NCBI GenBank assembly: GCA_944388825.1
Contig: CALXKG010000225.1
Span: 1 to 8,762, forward strand
Reading direction: 5' to 3'
Length of the DNA: 8,762 nucleotides
Source of the DNA: an uncultured Clostridia bacterium
Lineage (GTDB): Bacteria > Bacillota > Clostridia > Oscillospirales > Ruminococcaceae
This document shows, one piece after another, positions 1-5,640 of the stretch; the stretch's first letter is position 1; every line of letters begins with the position of its first letter. Made by a program: the position numbers and the translations under genes. A model generated the notes under the pieces. The model was not told the origin of the DNA. It saw nothing but the letters and a program-made list of their open reading frames with translations, and did no database searches.

Positions 1-1043
1 CGGGCCGCCATCGGGACCGCGGAAACGCCCGCGGAACCGATCAGGGGGTTGACCTTGCCCTTGGTGAAGATATACATCAGTTTGCCGAACCAGACGCCGC
101 CGGCGGTGCCCAGCGCGAAGGCGCACAGGCCCATGACCAGGATGCCGAGGGTCTTGGGGGTCAGGAAGTAGTCGTAGGAAGCGGTCGCGCCGACGGTGAC
201 GCCGAGGCAGATGGTGATGATGTTCATCATCTCATTCTGGGCGGTCTTGACCAGGCGGTCGACGACGCCGGATTCCTTCATCAGGTTGCCCAGCATCAGC
301 ATCCCGACCAGCGGGGCCGCGTCCGGGACCATGAAGGAGACGACGAGGGTGACGACGATCGGGAAGACGATCTTCTCGGTGCGGGAAACCGGGCGCAGGG
401 CGTCCATCCGGACCAGGCGTTCCTTCTTGGTGGTGAAGAGGCGCATGATCGGGGGCTGGATAACCGGCACCAGCGCCATGTAGGAGTACGCCGCGACCGC
501 GATCGAGCCCAGCATATGGGGCGCGAGGGTCTTGGTGACGAGGATGGCGGTCGGGCCGTCGGCGCCGCCGATGATGCCGATGGAAGCGGCTTCCTCAGGG
601 GTAAAGCCGAGCAGCAGCGCGCCGATAAAGGCGACAAAGATACCCAGCTGGGCAGCCGCGCCCAGCAGGAAGGACTTGGGGTTCGCAATCAGCGGGCCGA
701 AGTCGGTCATCGAGCCGATGCCGAGGAAGATGAGCGGCGGGTAGATCCCCAGCTTGACGCCGAGGTAGAGGATGTCGAGCAGGCCGCCCTCCTGCAGCAC
801 CTGCCCATAGTCTATGACGCTTCCGTTGTAGAAGTCCATATGGAACATACCGGTGCCGGGGATGTTGGTGAGCAGCATACCGAAGGCGATCGGCAGCAGC
901 AGCAGCGGCTCATACCCCTTCGCGATCGCGAGGTAGGCGAGGATGCAGGCGATCCCGATCATCACCAGCTGCTGCCAGCAGACGTTGGTGAAGCCGGACG
1001 CCGCCCAGATCCCCTGAACGCTTTGAAGAAAAACATCTAACAT
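1..1043 (-). CDS. oadB: Na+-transporting decarboxylase beta subunit (partial, C-terminus off the left edge)
   Basis: This is the integral membrane subunit that decarboxylates carboxybiotin and exports Na+ in oxaloacetate, methylmalonyl-CoA and glutaconyl-CoA decarboxylases. Translation from the ATG at 1041-1043 gives 347 codons with no stop before the window edge. The start is preceded by AAAGGA-type Shine-Dalgarno sequence at about 1051-1060. Family hallmarks are GSMTDFGPLIANP (residues 110-122), IIGGADGPTAI (157-167), AAYSYMALVP (184-193) and NPLIGSAGVSAVPMAA (332-347). The residues shown to be functional in Klebsiella OadB (D203, Y229, N373, G377, S382) fall at D162, Y188, N332, G336 and S341, all with a constant offset of 41. 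The cut codon at the edge begins CG, so it must be Arg, matching R389. Several hydrophobic segments alternate through the protein. Roughly 25-30 residues are probably missing compared with Firmicute homologues of about 375. It lies 40 bp downstream of oadG and is presumably cotranscribed. The substrate cannot be told from this subunit. Confidence 0.95.
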   Translation of the reverse strand, partial: MLDVFLQSVQGIWAASGFTNVCWQQLVMIGIACILAYLAIAKGYEPLLLLPIAFGMLLTNIPGTGMFHMDFYNGSVIDYGQVLQEGGLLDILYLGVKLGIYPPLIFLGIGSMTDFGPLIANPKSFLLGAAAQLGIFVAFIGALLLGFTPEEAASIGIIGGADGPTAILVTKTLAPHMLGSIAVAAYSYMALVPVIQPPIMRLFTTKKERLVRMDALRPVSRTEKIVFPIVVTLVVSFMVPDAAPLVGMLMLGNLMKESGVVDRLVKTAQNEMMNIITICLGVTVGATASYDYFLTPKTLGILVMGLCAFALGTAGGVWFGKLMYIFTKGKVNPLIGSAGVSAVPMAA

Positions 1044-1083
1044 TGTTTCAGGTCCTTTCTATCAGGGTGTTGGGGTTGCGGCA

Positions 1084-1461
1084 TCAGAAAGGTCTGACGT
1101 TTTCAGACAGGCCGGCTGCGCCCCAGGCGCTGCGGCCGGTGCGGACCCGTTTGATGCTGCGGACGGCGTAGGTCTTGCCTGCGCCCTCTTCCGAAAGGAT
1201 GACGGCAAGGGCCGCGGTGATGGCGGCGGCGACTTCCCCGTCGATATCGGAGGTGACCACCGGAGCGGCGGCGGGTTTCGCCGGGGCCGGAGGCGCGGGA
1301 CGGTGGACGGGCTTCGGCGCGGGCTTTGCCGCCTCTTCCTTATGGCTCAGGCCGCCGAAAATGTTGCGGAAGAGCACCAGGATCAGGATGAGGAGGATCA
1401 GCGCGATGAAGACGACGACCAGACCGGTTAGAACGGTTCCAAGTGCGGTTGTCCAATCCAT
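1084..1461 (-). CDS. oadG: Na+-transporting decarboxylase gamma subunit (OadG family)
   Basis: This is a small membrane-anchor subunit that holds the carboxyltransferase/biotin part of a Na+ pump decarboxylase on the beta subunit. The 125-residue protein has one N-terminal membrane helix (about residues 6-32, very rich in Leu/Val/Ile), a Pro/Ala/Lys linker (about 43-68), and a soluble C-terminal region (about 70-125). The linker resembles the flexible linkers of OadG and biotin carriers. The C-terminal region ends in a basic stretch with an S-I-K-R-V start and a Trp113 followed by the terminal N-V-R-P-F, as is common in the family. There is no Met-Lys-Met biotinylation site. The start is supported by AAGGAG at 1471-1476, nine bases upstream. 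It is the first gene of its unit, followed after 40 bp by oadB. The biotin carrier and carboxyltransferase are not in the window and may lie beyond the left edge. OadG proteins are weakly conserved, so the call relies partly on the neighbour. Confidence 0.85.
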   Translation of the reverse strand: MDWTTALGTVLTGLVVVFIALILLILILVLFRNIFGGLSHKEEAAKPAPKPVHRPAPPAPAKPAAAPVVTSDIDGEVAAAITAALAVILSEEGAGKTYAVRSIKRVRTGRSAWGAAGLSENVRPF

Positions 1462-1585
1462 GTATCATATCTCCTTATACATAGTTTTATATAAACCCGC
1501 AGCGCTTACCGCCCGGGGATGGCAAAGGGGCGCTTAAGGCAGGGCAAACGGGATAATCCAAACTGCCCCATCCTAAGATAACCCT

Positions 1586-1614
1586 ATTATAACCCATTTT
1601 TCACCGGTTGTCTA
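1586..1614 (-). promoter_or_regulatory. Predicted sigma-A promoter for oadG-oadB
   Basis: Read on the minus strand, TAGACA (1609-1614) and a perfect TATAAT (1586-1591) are separated by exactly 17 bases. Transcription should begin near 1579, giving a leader of about 117 nt before oadG. It is the only good promoter between the bgl hairpin and oadG. Confidence 0.8.
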
Positions 1615-1622
1615 CACTTTTG

Positions 1623-1652
1623 TCACGGGATATACGCAAAAAATACCCGTGA
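1623..1652. promoter_or_regulatory. Inverted repeat just upstream of the oadG promoter
   Basis: TCACGGG (1623-1629) and CCCGTGA (1646-1652) form a perfect 7-bp dyad, extended inward by TAT/ATA with one unpaired base. It sits about 10 bp upstream of the -35 box of the oadG promoter and has no T-tract on either side, so it looks more like a protein-binding dyad than a terminator. No specific regulator can be named. Confidence 0.4.
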
Positions 1653-1772
1653 ATTTTGCCGGCATCCGCCTCTTCCCCCAGCGGGACCGCCGTATCTTCT
1701 ACAGCAAAATGTCGGTCCCAATCCTGCGCCATTTTGTTGTTTGTAAAATGGGGATCATGAGAATCTCTGACA

Positions 1773-1815
1773 GGCAAACGCCCCCTGCCGGCTGATGCGG
1801 CAGGGGGCGTTTGCC
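1773..1815 (-). terminator. Hairpin terminator downstream of bgl
   Basis: Perfect 18-bp arms (1773-1790 and 1798-1815, core GCCCCCTGCCG) enclose a 7-nt loop, starting 20 bases after the bgl stop codon. The stem is very stable. The T-rich part is short, with GTTTG inside the arm and TGTC after it, so termination may be less efficient than the stem suggests. It separates bgl from the oadG-oadB unit. Confidence 0.7.
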
Positions 1816-1835
1816 CGGTTATCCGACGTATGTTT

Positions 1836-3257
1836 TTACAGGTTGTTCTCCAGATCCTTCCCGTTGGACGCGATGACCTTCTTATACCAGTAGAAGGACT
1901 TCTTCGGGATGCGGCGGAGGTCTTTGAGGTCGAAGTTGCCGCGGTTGACGTAGATAAAGCCGTAGCGCTTGTCAAACCCTTCGTGGGTGGAGATCAGGTC
2001 GACCGCCGACCAGGGGCAGTAGCCCATCATCTGCACGCCATCGTCGATCGCCAGCTGCATCTGCTCGATATGCTTCTGGAGGTACTCGATCCGGTAATCG
2101 TCCCGGATGGTGCCGTCCTCCTCCAGCTTGTCGTGGGCGCCCAGCCCGTTCTCGGTGATGATGATCGGCAGGCGGTAGCGGGAATAGACCTGGTTTAAGG
2201 TGTTGCGGAAGCCAACGGGGTCGATCTCCCAGCCCCATTCGGTCTTTAAAAGGTTGGGGTTCTGGAAAGGCTTGTAGTAGCCCGCTTCCCCTCTCGCCTT
2301 CTGCTGGTCGGACGCGCCCTCGGCAACGGCCTCCCCTTCCGGATAGGCTGCAACGGTCGCGGTCGAATAGTAGTTAAACGCGAGGAAGTCCGGATGCCCG
2401 GAAGCGAGGATCTCCATATCCCCTTCCTTTATTTCGGGGAGGGCGTCATGGTCGCGGAGGTAGCTCCAGACCTGGTGGTTATAGACGCCGTAGACCGCCA
2501 TATCCAGATAGAACCAGTTGCGGATGGAGGAGAAGAGGTCGGCGGCGGTGACGTCCTCCGGCTTGCAGGTAGCGGGATAGACGGCCGAGATATTGGGGGC
2601 GGGGCCGATCTTGCCGCCGGGGACCATCTCATGGCAGAGGGCCATCGCGCGGGCCTGGGCCAGCATCATGTAGTGGTTCTGCTGGTAAAGCTCTTTCAGG
2701 ACGTTGTCGACGCCGGTGGGGTCGAAGGTGCCGATGGCGGGGCCGGCCAGGGTGAGCATATTCTGCTCGTTGATGGTCAGCCAGAGTTTCGCCCGGTCGC
2801 CGAAGTTTTCAAACATCACCTTCGCAAAATAGACAAAGGCGTCCGCCGTCTCGGGGTTGCCCCAGCCGCCCTTTTTGTCCAGGGCCGCCGGCAGGTCGAA
2901 GTGGTACATCGTGATGAGGGGCTGGATGCCGTACTTTAAGCACTCGTCGATGACGTTGTTGTAGTATTCCAGGCCCTTGGGGTTGACGGCGCCGGTCCCT
3001 TCCGGGATCAGCCGGGACCAGGAAACCGAAAAGCGGTAGGTCTTGAAGCCCATCTCGGCCATCAGCGCGATGTCCTCTTTATAATGGTGGTACTGGTCGG
3101 ACGCGACCTTAAAGTCGGGGGTGCCTTCGGGGATCTTCTTGACGTCCTGCACCGAAGGGCCCTTGCCGTCCTCGAGGGAAGCGCCCTCGACCTGGTAGGC
3201 GGACGTCGACGCGCCCCAGAGGAAATCTGCCGGGAAAGGTTTGTGAAGTTTTGCCAT
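1836..3257 (-). CDS. GH1 6-phospho-beta-glucosidase
   Basis: This cytoplasmic glycoside hydrolase of family 1 is expected to split phosphorylated beta-glucosides (cellobiose-6-P, salicin-6-P, arbutin-6-P) delivered by a PTS. The protein is 473 residues, the usual length. The N-terminal FLWGASTSAYQVEG (12-25) is the GH1 signature. YHFDLP (118-123) carries Phe where plain beta-glucosidases usually have Trp. The acid/base is E164 in T-I-N-E-Q-N and the nucleophile is E369 in I-T-E-N-G. Phospho-sugar specificity is supported by S423, K430 and Y432, which have the same spacing as the phosphate-binding Ser/Lys/Tyr of phospho-beta-galactosidase (S428, K435, Y437), and by the following YGFIYVN and KKSFYWYKKVI. 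The start has AGGAGG at 3267-3272, nine bases upstream. No PTS, antiterminator or regulator gene is in the window. The exact aglycone, and glucoside versus galactoside preference, are not certain. Confidence 0.93.
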   Translation of the reverse strand: MAKLHKPFPADFLWGASTSAYQVEGASLEDGKGPSVQDVKKIPEGTPDFKVASDQYHHYKEDIALMAEMGFKTYRFSVSWSRLIPEGTGAVNPKGLEYYNNVIDECLKYGIQPLITMYHFDLPAALDKKGGWGNPETADAFVYFAKVMFENFGDRAKLWLTINEQNMLTLAGPAIGTFDPTGVDNVLKELYQQNHYMMLAQARAMALCHEMVPGGKIGPAPNISAVYPATCKPEDVTAADLFSSIRNWFYLDMAVYGVYNHQVWSYLRDHDALPEIKEGDMEILASGHPDFLAFNYYSTATVAAYPEGEAVAEGASDQQKARGEAGYYKPFQNPNLLKTEWGWEIDPVGFRNTLNQVYSRYRLPIIITENGLGAHDKLEEDGTIRDDYRIEYLQKHIEQMQLAIDDGVQMMGYCPWSAVDLISTHEGFDKRYGFIYVNRGNFDLKDLRRIPKKSFYWYKKVIASNGKDLENNL

Positions 3258-3307
3258 GCGTTTGTACCTCCTGTCGGATAGGGTGTGGCGGGATATTTTC
3301 TGCTTTT

Positions 3308-3336
3308 ATTATACAGGAGATTGACCGGGCGCGCAA
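3308..3336 (-). promoter_or_regulatory. Predicted promoter for bgl
   Basis: On the minus strand TTGCGC (3331-3336) and a perfect TATAAT (3308-3313) are 17 bases apart. The -35 box keeps only the TTG part of the consensus, so activation or weak basal activity is plausible. Transcription should begin near 3301, about 45 bases ahead of the bgl start. Confidence 0.7.
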
Positions 3337-3340
3337 GGGG

Positions 3341-3357
3341 TTTTCATGTTATGAAAA
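3341..3357. promoter_or_regulatory. Candidate operator upstream of the bgl promoter
   Basis: TTTTCAT (3341-3347) and ATGAAAA (3351-3357) form a perfect 7-bp dyad with a 3-base centre. It begins 4 bp upstream of the bgl -35 box and 15 bp past the glgB stop codon. It does not match the catabolite-repression cre consensus. An activator or repressor site is the likeliest reading; the T-run also makes a weak glgB terminator possible. Confidence 0.45.
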
Positions 3358-3371
3358 AGCCGCCACGCCCA

Positions 3372-5321
3372 TTACTTTTTCCGCAAAGGGTGTTTACCGG
3401 CCTTTGGCGCGGGCTTCTGCGCCGCCTGCGGCTTCCCCTTCGGCAGCTCCGGCAAAGGAATCGGCGTCGCCTCGTAGATCACCCCGGTATAGGCGGGGAT
3501 GTCGAGGGTGATATAAATCCCCTTTTCATCCCGTTTGGCGGTGCATACGGGCGGCTGGCCGATCGTCGTCCCACCGTAGATATCCTGGTCGGAAGAGATG
3601 ACCGGGGTAAAGGTAAAGCCGTGGGGGAGGCTGATCCGGTAGCCTTTGACCGGGACGCCGGACAGGTTGAAAACCGCCGCTGTCCGGTCGAGCTTGTCAT
3701 CCCGCCACATCTCCGCGGGGTCGTCCTCGTCCCACAGGACCTCTTTATGGACAAACCCGCCCCGCAGGAAGGCATAGACCCCCTTTTCCGCCCCGTTTAC
3801 CTCCAGCCAGAGGAAACAGCGGGGATCGTAATCCCCTTCGCTGAGGCTGCGGTGGGAGAGGTAGACGCGGTTCAAATCCCGGATAAACCGGTAGAAAGCG
3901 TCGTGGGAAGGGTATTTGCGGATAAACCAGTCCTGCTCCCGCTTTTCGTCCCATTCCCGCAGCTGCCCCAGCTCATACCCCATGAAGTTCAGCTTTTTCC
4001 CCGGATGGGTATACATATAGAGGTAAAGCGCCCGGGCCTGGGGAAACTTCTCTTCCAGGTCCCCCCACATTTTCTGGAGGATGGTCGCCTTGCCGTGGAC
4101 CACCTCGTCGTGGGAGAGGGGGAGGAGGTATTTATCCGCGTAAAAATACATCATCGAGAAGGTGAGTTTGTGGTACTTTTCCCGCCGCTCGGTGGGGGGC
4201 GTGCGGAAAAAGTCGAGGGTATCGTGCATCCACCCCAGGTCCCACTTATAGTCAAACCCCAGCCCGCCCCGGTCGACCGGCCAGGTGACGTGGGGGTACG
4301 CGGTCGAGTCCTCGGCGATCAGCACGGCCGACGGGAACCGGTCTTTGAGCCCTTTGTTCATCCGTTTCAGAAACCGGATGGCGGTCTGATTCTCCCCGCG
4401 GCCCTCGTCCCCCTGCCAGTAGAGGAGCCGGGAAACCGCGTCGACCCGGATGCCGTCCATATGGTAAACGTCCAGCCAGTAGGCGGCGGCCGAATTTAAA
4501 AAGCTCGCGACTTCCCCTCTGGAGTGGTTAAAATTCCGGCTGCCCCATTCGCTGTAGCCGATATCGTCGGAGGGGTATTCATAGAGGTGCCCGCCGTCGT
4601 ACTTCTCCAGCCCGTACCCGTCCAGCGCGAAGTGCACCGGGACAAAGTCGATGATGACCCCGATGCCGGCGGCGTGGCACCGGTCGATAAACTTTTGCAG
4701 CATCCAGGGCTCCCCATACCGGGAGGTCGGCGCGAAAAAGCCGGTGTTCTGGTACCCCCAGGAGGCGTCGGACGGGTGCTCGGACAGGGGCATCAGCTCG
4801 ATATGGGTATAGCCGTTTTCTTTTAAATAAGGGATCAGGATGTCCGCCAGCTCGTCATACCGGTACCAGTCGGTCTCCCCCTCCCCTTTCTTTTTCCAGG
4901 AGCCCAGATGCAGCTCGTAAATGTTGACCGGGCGGTCAAAGGTCAGCGCCCGGCGGAGCAGCCAGTCGACGTCCTGGAACCGGTATCCCCGGATATCCGC
5001 GACTCTCGACGCAAACCCCGGCCGCAGCTCCATCGAAAAGCCGTAAGGGTCGCAGTGGGCGCAGTTCCAGCCCTCTTTGGTATATACGATATACTTATAA
5101 TAGTCGCCCATCTTCGCGCCGTAGTGGATATACTCCCAGATGCCGCCGCCGAGGCTCCCCATCTCCAGCTCCGCCCAGCCGGAGAAATCCCCCTGCAGCG
5201 TAACCTTTTCCGCCTCCGGGGCGTAGGTGCGGAAGACGATGCCGCCGTCCCCCGCCGGATGGGCGCCGAAATATTCGTAGGCGTCAAACGCGCGGCCGGT
5301 GTAAAAGTCGTGGAGATTCAT
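3372..5321 (-). CDS. glgB: 1,4-alpha-glucan branching enzyme (GH13)
   Basis: It forms alpha-1,6 branches in glycogen by cutting an alpha-1,4 chain and transferring it. The 649-residue protein has an N-terminal CBM48/isoamylase-like domain (about 10-110), the GH13 barrel (about 125-480) and a C-terminal beta domain (about 510-620). GH13 motifs are intact: IIDFVPVHF (223-231), GIRVDAV with nucleophile D294, LIAEDST with acid/base E337, and LSHDEVVHG with D405. The ATG at 5319-5321 is chosen because AAAGGGG lies 7 bases upstream. A longer frame opens at 5363, but that is only about 3 bases from the predicted transcription start and lacks good spacing. The last 25 or so residues form a Pro/Ala/Lys-rich basic tail (from about PLPELPKGK to the terminal RKK) not needed for catalysis. 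No glgC, glgD, glgA or glgP is nearby, so the branching enzyme stands apart from the usual glycogen cluster. No clear terminator separates it from bgl, so readthrough is possible. Confidence 0.96.
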   Translation of the reverse strand: MNLHDFYTGRAFDAYEYFGAHPAGDGGIVFRTYAPEAEKVTLQGDFSGWAELEMGSLGGGIWEYIHYGAKMGDYYKYIVYTKEGWNCAHCDPYGFSMELRPGFASRVADIRGYRFQDVDWLLRRALTFDRPVNIYELHLGSWKKKGEGETDWYRYDELADILIPYLKENGYTHIELMPLSEHPSDASWGYQNTGFFAPTSRYGEPWMLQKFIDRCHAAGIGVIIDFVPVHFALDGYGLEKYDGGHLYEYPSDDIGYSEWGSRNFNHSRGEVASFLNSAAAYWLDVYHMDGIRVDAVSRLLYWQGDEGRGENQTAIRFLKRMNKGLKDRFPSAVLIAEDSTAYPHVTWPVDRGGLGFDYKWDLGWMHDTLDFFRTPPTERREKYHKLTFSMMYFYADKYLLPLSHDEVVHGKATILQKMWGDLEEKFPQARALYLYMYTHPGKKLNFMGYELGQLREWDEKREQDWFIRKYPSHDAFYRFIRDLNRVYLSHRSLSEGDYDPRCFLWLEVNGAEKGVYAFLRGGFVHKEVLWDEDDPAEMWRDDKLDRTAAVFNLSGVPVKGYRISLPHGFTFTPVISSDQDIYGGTTIGQPPVCTAKRDEKGIYITLDIPAYTGVIYEATPIPLPELPKGKPQAAQKPAPKAGKHPLRKK

Positions 5322-5372
5322 AGCGGTTCCCCTTTCTGTCATGGACGCTGGATTTGCCCTCATTTTACCCTT

Positions 5373-5401
5373 ATTTTACCCCATCCGCCTGTAAAAAACA
5401 A
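5373..5401 (-). promoter_or_regulatory. Predicted promoter for glgB
   Basis: On the minus strand TTGTTT (5396-5401) and TAAAAT (5373-5378) are 17 bases apart, placing transcription start near 5366 and a leader of about 45 nt before the glgB start at 5321. A second TAAAAT at 5362-5367 has no matching -35 box. Confidence 0.6.
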
Positions 5402-5511
5402 TTGACAAAAGGGCTTTTTTGTAAGAGAAACCGTCAAACCGGGGAATTTGTGCCTTCTGCGCATAGGGCCATGGGATGATTTGTATATCTGGGCGAAAAT
5501 ATCCGCCCCCG

Positions 5512-5541
5512 TTGACAATATGCCGGGAAATCCCGTAGAAT
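5512..5541 (+). promoter_or_regulatory. Predicted promoter for the first MATE gene, with dyad in the spacer
   Basis: A perfect TTGACA (5512-5517) and TAGAAT (5536-5541) are 18 bases apart, giving a start near 5548 and a leader of about 92 nt. The spacer holds the dyad CGGGA-AA-TCCCG (5524-5535), which sits exactly where a repressor would block RNA polymerase. Confidence 0.75.
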
Positions 5542-5640
5542 AGGGCTTGGATGCGCGCGGGGACAGGGCGTCCGGTCGCGGCGGCTGCCGGCGCCTTGCC
5601 CGCCATCAGAAAAAGAAAGAGCAGAAAGGAAAGGTTCAGT

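Larger units (their letters stand above)
1462..1835. other. Intergenic region between bgl and oadG (374 bp)
   Basis: This stretch holds, reading leftward, the bgl hairpin, short AT-rich dyads around 1705-1750 (CAAAATG/CATTTTG and CATTTT/AAAATG), an imperfectly spaced pair GGGACCG (1683-1689) / CGGTCCC (1713-1719), the dyad at 1623-1652, the oadG promoter and the oadG leader. In the leader, GGGCA (1542-1546) pairs with TGCCC (1564-1568) around the palindrome GGAT-A-ATCC (1551-1559). A second pairing joins CTTA/CGCCC (1505-1514) to GGGCG/TAAG (1528-1538). I recognise no known riboswitch. A 43-codon minus-strand frame (1601-1732) exists but has no ribosome binding site and overlaps the promoter, so it is not called as a gene. 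Confidence 0.6.
5322..5640. other. Divergent intergenic region between glgB and the first MATE gene (319 bp)
   Basis: It contains the glgB promoter on the left and the MATE promoter on the right. The middle (about 5402-5510) is AT-richer than the genes and has a near-dyad (TTGACAAAA 5402-5410 against TTTTTTGTAA 5415-5424), but no recognisable RNA gene or coding frame with a ribosome binding site. Confidence 0.6.

Noticed and set aside
161..167. Non-canonical acid/base motif of bgl (N-E-Q instead of N-E-P)
   Set aside because: Variation after the catalytic Glu is common among GH1 phospho-glycosidases, and the nucleophile and phosphate-binding residues are intact. The positions given here are protein residues.
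516..1040. Long plus-strand open frame of 174 codons
   Set aside because: It is the antisense shadow of oadB, rich in Asp, Glu and Gln, with no ribosome binding site. The minus-strand frame shows full family conservation.
1601..1975. 124-codon minus-strand frame overlapping the bgl 3' end
   Set aside because: Its first half is the out-of-frame shadow of bgl (Ser/Thr/Arg repeats) and there is no ribosome binding site. Only the last 43 codons lie in the gap and they are unsupported.
3285..4499. 404-codon plus-strand frame antisense to glgB
   Set aside because: It reflects the GC-rich codon pattern of glgB on the other strand. There is no domain or start signal, and the sense frame has all catalytic motifs.
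5322..5363. Upstream starts of glgB at 5363 and 5342
   Set aside because: Neither has a well-spaced ribosome binding site, and 5363 is almost at the predicted transcription start. The start at 5321 has AAAGGGG at 7 bases and gives normal length.
5551..5640. N-terminal extension of the first MATE protein from the ATG at 5551
   Set aside because: The 30 extra residues are Arg/Ala-rich and unlike the family, and the ATG lies next to the predicted transcription start. The start at 5641 has a good ribosome binding site.
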